Assembly: GCA_937141935.1 (NCBI GenBank)
Contig: CAKZQS010000029.1
Span: forward strand, 1 to 64,000
Reading direction: 5' to 3'
Source: an uncultured Ectothiorhodospiraceae bacterium
GTDB taxonomy: Bacteria > Pseudomonadota > Gammaproteobacteria > Nevskiales > Oceanococcaceae
DNA: 64,000 nucleotides
The notes beneath the pieces were generated by a model that saw only the letters and a program-made list of their open reading frames with translations, made no database searches and was not told the DNA's origin. Numbering within the stretch: position 1 is the stretch's first letter; the number at the start of each line of letters is the position of its first letter. The position numbers and the translations under genes are program-made. Positions 54,298-63,217 of the stretch are shown in pieces.

Positions 54298-54810
54298 ATG
54301 TCGCAGCCGCTCCCTTCCGAGTCCCCTCGCCCCGCTTCGACAGAGGGTCCCAGCCCGCAGCAGCTGCAGCGACTGCGCGAGCGGATGCGGGCCATGGCGC
54401 ACTGGCTGGACGAGCTGGTGGCGATCCCGGGCACCAGGATGTCGATCGGGCTGGATGCGGTGATCGGCTTCGTGCCCGTCGTGGGTGATTTGCTCGGCTT
54501 CGCGCTGGGCCTGTGGATGGTGGGCGAGGCGCGGGCCGGCGGCGCGCCGCCCAAGCTGCAGGGCCGCATGCTGCGCAACCTGGGGCTGGAGACCCTGGTT
54601 GGCTTCGTGCCGCTGTTGGGCGATTTGTTCGACGTGGCCTTTCGCGCCAACAGCCGCAACCGCGCGCTGGTCGAGGACTGGCTGGACGAGCAGGAGCGCG
54701 TGCTGCAACCGCCGCGGCCGCGGCGCTCGCTGGCCTGGCGGCTGACGGCCACCGTGCTGGTGCTGCTGGTGGCCTGGGCCATCTGGCGCTATGCCAGCGG
54801 CGGCGGCTGA
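54298..54810 (+). CDS. DUF4112 membrane protein
   Basis: The 170-residue protein has the DUF4112 motif GLDAVIGFVPVVGDLLGF, then LVGFVPLLGDLFDVAFRANSRN (shown as GFVPLLGDLFDVAFRANS) and a C-terminal hydrophobic helix (TATVLVLLVAWAIWRY). The family role is unknown; the topology is mainly amphipathic and may be membrane-associated. It is divergent from plsB and followed by a plus-strand terminator. Confidence 0.88.
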   Translation: MSQPLPSESPRPASTEGPSPQQLQRLRERMRAMAHWLDELVAIPGTRMSIGLDAVIGFVPVVGDLLGFALGLWMVGEARAGGAPPKLQGRMLRNLGLETLVGFVPLLGDLFDVAFRANSRNRALVEDWLDEQERVLQPPRPRRSLAWRLTATVLVLLVAWAIWRYASGGG

Positions 54811-54936
54811 GAGGCGCCGTAGGACGCCGCCTACAGTGCGCGTCGTGTTCGCCCCGTTGTTTGTGCACGCCCGCTCACCGAGCATGGTTGCGGGGCCGGC
54901 GCAGAGCATCGCCTCCCGCTTCTTGTCGGCTTCACC

Positions 54937-54972
54937 CCGGTCGCGCCATGGATGGTGCGGCCGGTCTTTTTT
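54937..54972 (+). terminator. Intrinsic terminator for the plus-strand DUF4112 unit
   Basis: CCGGTCGCGCCAT and ATGGTGCGGCCGG pair along 13 bp, with two wobble pairs and a very short loop, and are followed by TCTTTTTT. It lies 126 bases after the DUF4112 stop, and the flavodoxin-like gene ends just beyond it from the other side. Confidence 0.8.
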
Positions 54973-54975
54973 GCC

Positions 54976-55455
54976 CTAGAAAATGCCGCCCGCCAGGCCC
55001 TCGGCCAGCGCGGCCCCCAGTTCGCGGGCCTGCGCCCGGCCCTCGCGCAGTTGCGCCGCCGGCATGTCGGCGCCGCCGCGCCAGATCATCGCTTCGGCCA
55101 CCGGCCGCAGCCGCCAGCCGGCGCAAATGCGGTCCACATCGCGCACCGCGCCGCGGCCATCGTTGCCGCAGCCCACGATCAGCGCATAGGGGCGGCCCTG
55201 CAGCGCGGTTTCCAGCGGGTAAAAGCAGCGCTCGAACATCAGCCGCAGGCCGCCGGAGAGCTGGCCGAAGTTTTCCGGCGCCACGAACAGATAGCCGCTG
55301 GCCCAGGCCAGGTCCTCGACGCGGGTGCGGTGGGCCGGCCGGCGGCGTACGCGGCAGCCGGCCACGCCCCGGGCGCCGGCGTCCGCCGCGCGCGCCAGGG
55401 CGGCATTCAGGCCGGTCACCGAATACCAGCTGATCAGCAGGCGGGCCTCGCTCAT
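54976..55455 (-). CDS. Flavodoxin-like NAD(P)H-dependent oxidoreductase
   Basis: The 159-residue protein has the flavodoxin fold hallmarks: ARLLISWYSVTGLNAALARA with a phosphate-binding-loop-like SVTGLN, FVAPENFGQLSGGLRLMFER (shown as APENFGQLSGGLRLMF), and YALIVGCGNDG. It would bind FMN and transfer electrons; the partner is not clear. Confidence 0.8.
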   Translation of the reverse strand: MSEARLLISWYSVTGLNAALARAADAGARGVAGCRVRRRPAHRTRVEDLAWASGYLFVAPENFGQLSGGLRLMFERCFYPLETALQGRPYALIVGCGNDGRGAVRDVDRICAGWRLRPVAEAMIWRGGADMPAAQLREGRAQARELGAALAEGLAGGIF

Positions 55456-55544
55456 GCGCCGACCCTAAACGCTGCGCGCGGCCGCGGGCAAAGCCGGGTG
55501 GCGGCGGTGTAGAGTCGCAGCCACATTCGCCACGAGCCCACGCG

Positions 55545-55760
55545 ATGCCCCGCGAGGACTGGAAGGGCCTGCTCGGACGGCAGGCGCAGCAACTGCCGGC
55601 GTTCGACACGCTGGATGATCAGGCCGAGAACATGCTGTACCTGGAAGTGCGCGAGACGCTGGCCCGCGAGGAGCGTGCGCTGGCCAAGGCGCTGGACGAC
55701 TCGCTGTCCTTCGTGCCGCGGCTGCTGCGCGGCAGCGTGAAGAAACTGGTCGGCGTATGA
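55545..55760 (+). CDS. Small conserved-looking protein upstream of 55757 gene
   Basis: The 71-residue protein MPREDWKGLLGRQAQQLPAF is followed by a helical segment and ends LRGSVKKLVGV. No family recognised. Its stop overlaps the ATG of the next gene by 4 bases, so the two are translationally coupled. Confidence 0.65.
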   Translation: MPREDWKGLLGRQAQQLPAFDTLDDQAENMLYLEVRETLAREERALAKALDDSLSFVPRLLRGSVKKLVGV

Positions 55761-56635
55761 GCCTGCAACAGCTCGAGCTGCAGGCCGAGCGCGAAAAGCT
55801 CGCGCGCCTGCTGGAAACCCCGCCCGGCGCGCTGCGGCCGCTGGAGCCGCTGGGCGTGCTGGGCCTGCGCCAGGTGCGCAGCGCCGTGGCTGCCCACCTC
55901 TTCGACCGCGACGCCGCGCGTTTTCGCGGCCTGGCCCGCTCCACCAAGCTGCTGCCGGCCCGCGTGGCGGCGCTGATCGCGCAAAAGGCGCTGGGGCCGA
56001 GACTCGCGGCCCACGTGGCCGGGCTGCTGGAGCCGAAGACGGCGGTGGCGCTGGCCCAACAGGTCGAGATCGACTTCCAGGCCGACCTCTGCCTGTTCCT
56101 GGACCCGGCGCATGCCGGCGAGGTGCTGCGGGCGATGCCGGTGGACCTGGTGGTCGAGACCTCGCGCGAGCTGCTGGCGCGGGCCGAGTACATGACGATG
56201 GCGCGCTTCGTCGACGATTTGCGCGACGACCAGATTCAGGCGGTGACGGGCATCCTCGATCCGCGCGCCATGCTGTGGATCGGCTTTTATGTCGAATCCG
56301 GCACCCGGCTGTCGCAGCTGATCGCCCGGCTGGACGACGCGCAGTTGCTGGCCACCTACGAGGCGGCCTCGGCCGAAGAGCTGTGGCCGCAGGGCCTCGC
56401 CATGCTGGCGCGGGCCGATGAGGCCACGGCGCGGCGGGTCTGCCACCTGTTCGCGCAGGCCGAGGCCGAGCTGCTGCCGGATTTGCTGGCCGCGGCGGAG
56501 CAGCAGGACCTGATGGCCGAGGTGGCGCAGATCACGCGTGCGGCCGAGGCCGACGACCTGGAACGGCTGCGTGAGCGCCTGCGCGCGCACGACCCCGCCG
56601 TGCTGAGCCAGCTGGAGGCCGCCCTCGACGACTGA
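55757..56635 (+). CDS. Helical repeat protein of unknown function
   Basis: The 292-residue protein is predicted all-helical, with Leu-rich segments such as LLEPKTAVALAQQVEIDF and DPAHAGEVLRAMPVDLVVE. The latter vaguely recalls the N-terminal MgtE intracellular domain, but there is no membrane or CBS part. It forms a two-gene unit with the 71-residue frame and is convergent with mscS. Function cannot be stated. Confidence 0.65.
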   Translation: MSLQQLELQAEREKLARLLETPPGALRPLEPLGVLGLRQVRSAVAAHLFDRDAARFRGLARSTKLLPARVAALIAQKALGPRLAAHVAGLLEPKTAVALAQQVEIDFQADLCLFLDPAHAGEVLRAMPVDLVVETSRELLARAEYMTMARFVDDLRDDQIQAVTGILDPRAMLWIGFYVESGTRLSQLIARLDDAQLLATYEAASAEELWPQGLAMLARADEATARRVCHLFAQAEAELLPDLLAAAEQQDLMAEVAQITRAAEADDLERLRERLRAHDPAVLSQLEAALDD

Positions 56636-56667
56636 GCGCCGAGGGCCGCCGCCGCCGGCGGTCCTGC

Positions 56668-57495
56668 CTAGGCGGCCTGCGCCGCGTCGCGGTGCAGGTA
56701 GACGTCCATCTGCGGGTAGGGGATGACGATGTCCTCGGCGTCGTAGCGCTTCTTGATCGCCTCCATCAGGTCGCATTTGGTCTGCCACCAGTCGCCGCTC
56801 TTGACCCAGGGCCGCACGGTGATCGTCACCGCGCTGTCGCCCAGCTCGGTCACGCCGATCCACAGCGCCGGCTCGCTGAGCACGCGCTCGTCGCCTTCGC
56901 ACAGCTCGCGGGCGATGCGCTTGGCCGTGTCGATGTCGGCGTCATAGCTGATGCCGATCTTCAGGTCGATGCGCCGCGTGGCCCGGGCCGAGTAGTTGGT
57001 GATGGTGTCGCCCCAGATCTGGTTGTTGGGCACCGTGACCTCCTCGTTGTCCAGGCTGCGCATGATCGTGGCGATCACCCGCACCTCCTCCACCGTGCCG
57101 GACACGCCGCCGGCATTGATGAAGTCGCCCTGCTTGAAGGGCCGGAACACCATCAGCATCACGCCGGCGGCAAAGGACGAGAGCTGGTCTTTCAGCGACA
57201 GGCCGACCGCGACGCCGGCGCCACCGAGCAGGGCCGCCGCGGAGGTGGTGGGAATGCCGAGCTGGCCCAGCGCCGCAATGACCACCACCGCGATCATCAG
57301 CACATAGGCGACGGTGGCCAGAAAGCCGATCAGCGTGGCGTCGATCTTGGAGCGGCCCAGCGCGCCGCGCATGCCCTTGATGATCAGCTTGGCCACCCAG
57401 CGGCCAACCAGGAAGGTCGCCAGTGCCAGCACCAGCTTCAGGCCAAATTCCTGCGCCAGGGCGAGCAGTTCGCCCTGCGACATCAATGCATCCAT
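56668..57495 (-). CDS. Small-conductance mechanosensitive channel (MscS family)
   Basis: The 275-residue protein has three membrane segments in the N-terminal part; the pore-lining TM3 is in AAALLGGAGVAVGLSLKDQL, with the Gly/Ala pattern seen in MscS. The beta-domain VRPFKQGDFINAGG-like segment is FRPFKQGDFINAGGVSGTVEE. It opens on hypo-osmotic stress to protect the cell. GspE-like gene follows upstream on the same strand. Confidence 0.92.
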   Translation of the reverse strand: MDALMSQGELLALAQEFGLKLVLALATFLVGRWVAKLIIKGMRGALGRSKIDATLIGFLATVAYVLMIAVVVIAALGQLGIPTTSAAALLGGAGVAVGLSLKDQLSSFAAGVMLMVFRPFKQGDFINAGGVSGTVEEVRVIATIMRSLDNEEVTVPNNQIWGDTITNYSARATRRIDLKIGISYDADIDTAKRIARELCEGDERVLSEPALWIGVTELGDSAVTITVRPWVKSGDWWQTKCDLMEAIKKRYDAEDIVIPYPQMDVYLHRDAAQAA

Positions 57496-57517
57496 GGAAA
57501 CTCCAGTGTGTGGGGGA

Positions 57518-59263
57518 TCAGTGGAAAAGGAGGTTGTGAAAGACCTCGTCGAGGCTGGTTTCGCCCGCGGCGACGGCCTGGGCGCCGGCGTCGCGCAGCG
57601 ACTTCAGGCCGGCCTTGCGCGCGGCCTCCTCCAGCTCGGAAATCTCGGTGTGGTCGCGGATCTGCTGGCGCATCTTGCTGTCGGCCACCAGCACCTCGTA
57701 CAGGCCCATGCGGCCGCGATAGCCGGTCTCGCGGCATTCCAGGCAGCCCACGGCGGCAAAGGCGCTATCGGGCTGCGGCGCGGCGACGCCCAGCGCCGTC
57801 CAGCGCGCGGCCAGCGTGGCCTCGGGCTCGGGGGTCTTGCAGTTGGGGCAGAGCTTGCGCACCAGCCGCTGCGCCAGCACGCCGAGCAGCGTGGCCCGCA
57901 GCAGGTAGGCCGGCACGTCCAGCTCCAGCAGCCGGACGATGGCGCCGACCGCGGTGTTTGTGTGCAGCGTGGCCAGCACCAGGTGGCCGGTCAGCGCCGC
58001 CTGCAGCGCGGTGGCGGCCGTGTCGCGGTCGCGAATCTCGCCAACCATGATGATGTCCGGGTCCTGGCGCAGCAGGGCGCGCAGGCCCTCGGCGAAGCCC
58101 AGCCCGGCGCTGGCGTTGACCTGGGTCTGGTTGATGCGCGGCTCGATCAGTTCGATCGGGTCTTCGACCGTGCAGATGTTGCGGCGCGGGCTGGACAGCG
58201 CGCGCAGCGTGGAATACAGCGTGGTGGTCTTGCCCGAGCCGGTGGGGCCGGTGACCAGCACCAGGCCATGCGGCGCCTCGCACAGCCGGGTCCAGGCGCT
58301 GAGCTGCTCGGGCTGCATGCCCAGCTCCTGCATGCCCTGCACGACCAGGCCCGGGTCGAAGATGCGCAGCACCAGCTTCTCGCCAAAGGCGGTGGGCAGC
58401 GTGGCCAGCCGCAGCTCGACCTCGCGGCCTTCCGGGCTGACGGTCTTGATCCGGCCATCCTGCGGCCGGCGGCGCTCGACCAGGTTGCAGCCGGCCAATA
58501 TCTTCAGCCGGCTGGTGACGGCCGCAAAGACGTTGTCCGGCAGCTGGTAGATGTCGTGCAGCGCCCCGTCGATGCGCAGGCGGATACGCCCAATGCCGCG
58601 GCGTGGCTCCAGGTGGATGTCGCTGGCGCGGTTCTCAAAGGCGTACTGCAGCAGCCAGTCGACCACGCCGATGACGTGCTGGTCGTCCTCGCTGAGGTTG
58701 TCGCGCCGGCCCAGGCGCATCAGGTTTTCCAGCACCTGCGTGCCGCCGCGGCGCTTGTGCGTCTTCTTGCTGGCGCGGTGCAGGCTGTGGAATTCGAGCA
58801 GGTAGCGGTCGATGTCGGCCGGGTTGGCCAGCACCGTCTGGATCTCGCTCTTCAGCACCGGGGCCAGTTCGGCCTTCCAGCGCATGTCGAAGGGGTCGCC
58901 GCAGGCGATCGTGGCCGTTTCGTGGCCGCGCCGCAGGACCAGGATGCCGGCCTTGCGCGCATAGGCATAGGCCACGGCCTGGGCGGTGGCGGCCGGGTCG
59001 ATCTGCAGCGGGTCGATGCGCTGGTAGCGCGTGTCCGTGCGCTCGGCCAGCCATTCGGTCAGTCGCTCGGCGTCGAGCAGGCCGCCGTCTTCACCCTGGT
59101 CCTCCAGTTCGCACTGCCCCACCGCAATCAGCGGGTGTTCGCGGCTGCCGGCGATGCGCGTGGCCGCGCGCGCCTGCTGCGCCGCGTCGATGCGCCCATC
59201 GGCCTTGAGCGCCGTCAGCAGCCAGTGGCTGTTCAGCTTGTCCGGGGCCGGCAGCTCAGGCAT
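57518..59263 (-). CDS. GspE/PilB-type secretion or pilus assembly ATPase
   Basis: The 581-residue protein has an N-terminal T2SSE-like domain (about 1-150) and a C-terminal ATPase with Walker A GPTGSGKTT, Asp box ICTVEDPIEL, Walker B region DPDIIMVGEIRD and His box HLVLATLHTN. A zinc-binding pair CPNC and CLEC follows, as in GspE. It would power type II secretion or a pilus-like system, but no such genes lie beside it here, so it is an orphan in the window. Confidence 0.88.
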   Translation of the reverse strand: MPELPAPDKLNSHWLLTALKADGRIDAAQQARAATRIAGSREHPLIAVGQCELEDQGEDGGLLDAERLTEWLAERTDTRYQRIDPLQIDPAATAQAVAYAYARKAGILVLRRGHETATIACGDPFDMRWKAELAPVLKSEIQTVLANPADIDRYLLEFHSLHRASKKTHKRRGGTQVLENLMRLGRRDNLSEDDQHVIGVVDWLLQYAFENRASDIHLEPRRGIGRIRLRIDGALHDIYQLPDNVFAAVTSRLKILAGCNLVERRRPQDGRIKTVSPEGREVELRLATLPTAFGEKLVLRIFDPGLVVQGMQELGMQPEQLSAWTRLCEAPHGLVLVTGPTGSGKTTTLYSTLRALSSPRRNICTVEDPIELIEPRINQTQVNASAGLGFAEGLRALLRQDPDIIMVGEIRDRDTAATALQAALTGHLVLATLHTNTAVGAIVRLLELDVPAYLLRATLLGVLAQRLVRKLCPNCKTPEPEATLAARWTALGVAAPQPDSAFAAVGCLECRETGYRGRMGLYEVLVADSKMRQQIRDHTEISELEEAARKAGLKSLRDAGAQAVAAGETSLDEVFHNLLFH

Positions 59264-59316
59264 GCGTGCGGGCTTGGTACCATGGCGTTATTCCATCCAT
59301 CGCCGCCGAGTCTGCC

Positions 59317-59841
59317 ATGCGTCGTCACGTCTTGCGTGCCCTCGTCCCCTGTGTTGCGGTCGGGCTGACTGCCTGCGCCTCCATGTCGAACATGAAATTC
59401 TGGGAACAGGGCTACGAATTCCAGGCGGGCACGTTGCCGGTCGCCGAGCTGCGGCGCGCGCTGGTTTGCGACACGCCGACCGAGGATGCCGACGTCACGC
59501 TGTTTGATGCCGGCGACGCGCTGCGCAGCAGCCCGCTGGGCAGCAGCCTGGAGGCCGGCAGCCTGGATCTGGTGCCCAGCTCGAGCTACCTGGTGGTCGA
59601 GCAGGGGCAGCGGCGCACGGGCGGCTACTCCATTGAAATGCTGCCCGAAGCGACGCTGACCGACGAGGGCGTGCTCAAGCTGACCGGCACCTGGCTGGAG
59701 CCGGGCGCCGACCGCATGACCATTCAGATCCTGACCAGCGTCTGCGTGCTGCTGGAAGTGCCGGCCCAGCCCTATAACCGGGTCGAGGTCTACGACCGCG
59801 AAGGCACGCTGCGCGCCAGCTGGAGCCGGCCGGAGCAATAG
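59317..59841 (+). CDS. PrcB-like lipoprotein
   Basis: The 174-residue product has a lipoprotein signal (VAVGLTAC, Cys20). The C-terminal part SYLVVEQGQRRTGGYSIEM followed by MTIQILTSVCVLLEVP and PYNRVEVYD resembles the PrcB domain, first seen in a protease complex of Treponema. Role here is unknown. The frame upstream of ATG 59317 (59266) is open but adds no signal peptide. Confidence 0.75.
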   Translation: MRRHVLRALVPCVAVGLTACASMSNMKFWEQGYEFQAGTLPVAELRRALVCDTPTEDADVTLFDAGDALRSSPLGSSLEAGSLDLVPSSSYLVVEQGQRRTGGYSIEMLPEATLTDEGVLKLTGTWLEPGADRMTIQILTSVCVLLEVPAQPYNRVEVYDREGTLRASWSRPEQ

Positions 59842-59978
59842 GGCATGCCGGGGGTGACGGGCGGCGACCCAGGGGGCGGCGACGGCCGAGATCGGCATGG
59901 CCCCCATGCGCCCGCTGGCGTCACAAAACCCGCCGGCCGCGGCATGAAACCTTGCGCCCCCAGCCGGGTCCGAGTGCC

Positions 59979-60530
59979 ATGACCGCCTCGACCGTGTTGC
60001 GCCCCCCTGTTTGGCTGGCCCTGCTGTTGGCCAGTCTGGCCTGGGCCGGCGCGGCGCAAGCCGCGCCGCCGGCGCCCGAATTCCCCGAGGCTGGCGCCGA
60101 GCGCTGGCTCAATTCGCCGCCGCTGCGCCTGGCCGACCTGCGCGGCAAGCCGGTGCTGGTGGAGTTCTGGACCTTTGGCTGCCAGAGCTGCCGGCGCACC
60201 ATGCCCTGGGTGCAGGGCCTCGGCCGACGCCTGGATGGGCGCATGCAGATCATCGGCGTGCATACGCCCGAGTTCGCCCACGAACGCCCGCCCGCCGCCG
60301 TGGCGCGCAAGGTGCGCGATTTCGAGATTCGCCACCCGGTGTTTCTGGACAACGACTTCGAGTACTGGAACGCCATGGGCAACCGCTACTGGCCGGCCTT
60401 CTACCTGATCGATGCCGATGGCCGCGTCCGCGGTGCCTGGGCCGGGGAGGTGCATGAAGGCAGCGATCGCGCCACGCAGATCGAGGCGCGGATTCGCGAC
60501 ATCGTGCGCGAGGGCGCGCTGAGCCGCTAA
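59979..60530 (+). CDS. TlpA/thioredoxin-like exported protein
   Basis: The 183-residue product has a signal peptide (MTASTVLRPPVWLALLLAS, ending AAQAAP) and a redoxin domain with active site CQSC at 68-71 in VEFWTFGCQSCRRT, and GNRYWPAFYLIDADG with the cis-Pro. It probably reduces periplasmic disulfides, for example for cytochrome c maturation. The 137-base gap before it has no gene. Confidence 0.88.
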   Translation: MTASTVLRPPVWLALLLASLAWAGAAQAAPPAPEFPEAGAERWLNSPPLRLADLRGKPVLVEFWTFGCQSCRRTMPWVQGLGRRLDGRMQIIGVHTPEFAHERPPAAVARKVRDFEIRHPVFLDNDFEYWNAMGNRYWPAFYLIDADGRVRGAWAGEVHEGSDRATQIEARIRDIVREGALSR

Positions 60531-60620
60531 GCGCCGCGCGCGAGCCTGCTGGCCGCACTAGTTCCGCCAGGACCGAGGGGCTGGCTACACTGGCGCCGAC
60601 TCCACAGCGCCAGCTCGCCC

Positions 60621-61601
60621 ATGCTCTCTGCCCTGCCCGCGCCGTTGCACGGCGCCATCGTTTCGCTGTTCTTCGTCGGCAACCTGCTGTTCTGGGCCGT
60701 GCCGGTCTACGTCGTGATCGTGTTCAAGCTGATCCCGATCCGGCCGCTGCAGGGCCTGTGCACCGACCTGCTGCACTGGCTCTGCCAGCGCTGGCAGGCC
60801 GGCAATACGCTGTTCGCCGAGACCCTCAACGACACCCGCTGGCATCTGCACCAGGAGGTGGCGCTGAACCAGAGTCAGCGCTATGTCGTGGTCAGCAACC
60901 ACCAGACCTGGAACGACATCTACGTGCTGATGCGCGTGCTCGGCCACCAGGTGCCCTTCTTCAAGTTCTTCCTGAAGCAGCAGCTGATCTGGGTGCCGAT
61001 CCTGGGCCCGGTGTGGTGGGCGCTGGATTACCCCTTTATGAAGCGCTACAGCCGGGCGCAGATCCGCGAGAACCCCGAGCTGGCCGGCAAGGACCTGGAA
61101 ACCGCCCGCGCCTCCTGCGCCAAGTACCGGCGCCAGCCGGTGACCGTGCTGAACTTTGTCGAGGGCACCCGCTTCACGCCGGCCAAGCAGGAAGCCCAGT
61201 CCAGCCCCTATACGCACCTGCTGCGGCCGAAGACCGGCGGCCTGGCGCTGGCCGTGGCGGCGCTGGGCGACCTGACCGACAAGCTGATTGACGTCACCAT
61301 CGTCTACCACGGCGGCGCCGTGGGCTTTTGGGACTTCATGTGCGGACGCATGCGCGAGGTCAGCGTCGAGGTCCGCGAGCTGCCGGTGCCGGCCGGCTGG
61401 CGCACGGGCGACTATGCCGGCGACCGCGACTTTCGCGCCGAGGCACAGAGCTGGATGGCCCGGCTGTGGGAGGACAAGGACGCCCGCATCGCCTGGATGC
61501 TGGCCCACCCCGGTGCCACGCCGCCGGCGGACTGCGCCGGGGGGGATGCGCCCATCCGCGAGCCGGCCACCCCCGCGAGCCCGGAGGCCGCCGCCGGCTG
61601 A
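60621..61601 (+). CDS. Membrane-bound acyltransferase (YihG/PlsC-like)
   Basis: The 326-residue protein has an N-terminal membrane helix pair (LFFVGNLLFWAVPVYVVIVF) and the HxxxxD motif NHQTWND (H94, D99), then FVEGTRFT, both typical of lysophosphatidic acid acyltransferase-type enzymes. It may make or remodel phospholipids; YihG-like proteins are a good match. The C-terminus is Pro/Ala-rich. A terminator after it points toward the opposite strand. Confidence 0.85.
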   Translation: MLSALPAPLHGAIVSLFFVGNLLFWAVPVYVVIVFKLIPIRPLQGLCTDLLHWLCQRWQAGNTLFAETLNDTRWHLHQEVALNQSQRYVVVSNHQTWNDIYVLMRVLGHQVPFFKFFLKQQLIWVPILGPVWWALDYPFMKRYSRAQIRENPELAGKDLETARASCAKYRRQPVTVLNFVEGTRFTPAKQEAQSSPYTHLLRPKTGGLALAVAALGDLTDKLIDVTIVYHGGAVGFWDFMCGRMREVSVEVRELPVPAGWRTGDYAGDRDFRAEAQSWMARLWEDKDARIAWMLAHPGATPPADCAGGDAPIREPATPASPEAAAG

Positions 61602-61647
61602 TCGCGCGGGCGGCCGCGCTGCCCGGCCACAGGCGCGGGCAGCGGGC

Positions 61648-61675
61648 AAAAAAAAGCGGCCCCGAAGGGCCGCTT
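61648..61675 (-). terminator. Intrinsic terminator for the PT-linker lipoprotein gene
   Basis: AAGCGGCCC and GGGCCGCTT form a 9-bp stem with loop CGAA. On the minus strand it is followed by eight T (A-run at 61648-61655 on plus). It lies 26 bases after the lipoprotein gene stop. Confidence 0.9.
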
Positions 61676-61700
61676 GAATGCGTGTGAGCGCAGGGGCTGC

Positions 61701-63077
61701 TTAGAGCAGGCCGCCGAGCAGGCCGCCCAGGATGCTGCCATCCGCCGGATCACCCAGCAGGGTGTTCAGGATGGTGGTCAGCGAGGTGGCCAGGTCGTCG
61801 TTCTGCGTGACGGCGGTGCCCAGCACCGTGTCCAGGCCGGCCAGCTGCGCTTGCAGCTCGGACAGCACGGCCAGCGGCGAGTCGCTGGCGGGGCTGCCGC
61901 CGGCGGCCACGACCAGGTTCTCCAGCGGCGTGCCGTTGGCGGCCGACAGGATCGCGCCGAGCAGGGCGTCGACGCCGTTGCCGGTGGCATCACCCGCGAA
62001 GGCGGCCAGGACACCGTCCAGCGGGTTGCCGGAGCCGGCAATCGCCGCCAGCAGGCCTTCCACCGGATCCAGGACCGGGCTCAGCACGCCGTTCAGACCT
62101 TCGTTGAACAGCGGGGTCACCACTTGGCCCAGGCCGCTGCCCAGCGTGGCGGTCAGCGTGTTGATGCCGTCGCCGATCTGCGTGGCCACGGCCGGGTCGA
62201 TATCGGCGACCGGGATCGTGTTCAGCAGAACGCCTTGCAGCAGGTTGTTCAGCGCGGTGCTGGCGGCGGTGGCGGTCGCCGGGCCGTCATAGGCGCCAAA
62301 CGGGGCCAGGGTGGCCGCGACATCGTCGATGGCCGTGTCCAGCGTGCCAACCACACCACCCAGCACCGGGGCGCTGGTGATTTCGGCGGGCAGGCCGTCC
62401 AGGGCGACACCCAGCGCGGTCAGCGCGGGGGCCACAGCCGTCGACAGCGTCGTCAGGTTCGGATCCTCGGAGCCGTCACCGAAGCTGGCGATCAGGCCTT
62501 CCAGCGCCGTGCCAACCGGAGCCAGCGGCGTGCCGGCCAGCGGGTTGCCGGAGGCGGCGGTGGCGTCGGCATCCGGGTCGCAGCTGCCGCGCTCGGCCAT
62601 GGCGACGAGGGTGGCTTGCAGGCTGGCCGCAAAGCGCTCCAGGGCGCCCTGGGCATCGGCCGCGGAACCGTTGAAGGCGTCGAAGGGATCGGCACCGTTG
62701 GCCAGGCCTTCGGCGCCGGCCAGGATGGCATCGGGCACATCGACCAGCTGGTTCAGGCTGGCGGCGGTGCACAGCGTGAAGGTGCTGAAGGGCTCGGGCA
62801 GTTGGCCGGCCAGTTCGTTGGCGATCACACCGTCAACGACCTGCTCCTGGACGGGGTCCAGCGGGCCGTTCACCTTGGTCACGCCGGCGGTCGGCGTCGG
62901 GGTCGGGGTCGGCGTGGGGGTCGCCGTCGGGGTCGGGGTGGGCGTCGGGTTGCTGGTCGGCGCCGGGGTCGGCGTCGGGTTACCCGAGCGGGAATCGTTG
63001 TCTGAGCCACCGCCGCACGCGGTCAGCAGCAGGGTCGTGCTGGCCAGGCCCGCCAGCAGCAATTTTGAGGAAGCCAT
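61701..63077 (-). CDS. Lipoprotein with Pro-Thr linker, unknown function
   Basis: The 458-residue product has a lipoprotein signal with lipobox LLLTAC (Cys21). A linker of repeated PTP units follows (about residues 34-64). The remainder is rich in Gly, Ala, Leu, Asn and Thr, with several similar segments of the type PVLGGVVGTLDTAIDDVAATL (read as GGVVGTLDTAIDDVAATL). No enzyme motif is visible. It resembles cell-surface stalk-type lipoproteins with a spacer; it ends in LLGGLLGGLL. A terminator follows. The PTP coding segment is a short DNA repeat that may vary in length. Confidence 0.75.
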   Translation of the reverse strand: MASSKLLLAGLASTTLLLTACGGGSDNDSRSGNPTPTPAPTSNPTPTPTPTATPTPTPTPTPTAGVTKVNGPLDPVQEQVVDGVIANELAGQLPEPFSTFTLCTAASLNQLVDVPDAILAGAEGLANGADPFDAFNGSAADAQGALERFAASLQATLVAMAERGSCDPDADATAASGNPLAGTPLAPVGTALEGLIASFGDGSEDPNLTTLSTAVAPALTALGVALDGLPAEITSAPVLGGVVGTLDTAIDDVAATLAPFGAYDGPATATAASTALNNLLQGVLLNTIPVADIDPAVATQIGDGINTLTATLGSGLGQVVTPLFNEGLNGVLSPVLDPVEGLLAAIAGSGNPLDGVLAAFAGDATGNGVDALLGAILSAANGTPLENLVVAAGGSPASDSPLAVLSELQAQLAGLDTVLGTAVTQNDDLATSLTTILNTLLGDPADGSILGGLLGGLL

Positions 63078-63177
63078 CCGTTAGTACTCCGAGTTAGGTT
63101 GGGCGTCGCGATCCCGCCGGTGGCGGTACCGTGGCGTCCGTTTTACGGAGCCGGATGTCAAGGAATCGTCATGCGCG

Positions 63178-63211
63178 GACGGGAGTCGGAAAAAAGTTCC
63201 CGACCCCCGTC
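63178..63211 (-). terminator. Stem-loop after the penicillin acylase gene
   Basis: GACGGGAGTCGG and CCGACCCCCGTC pair over 12 bp with one wobble around a 10-base loop, 7 bases after the acylase stop. No T-run follows on the minus strand, so it may stabilise the 3' end or act as a weak terminator. Confidence 0.5.
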
Positions 63212-63217
63212 AAGGCG

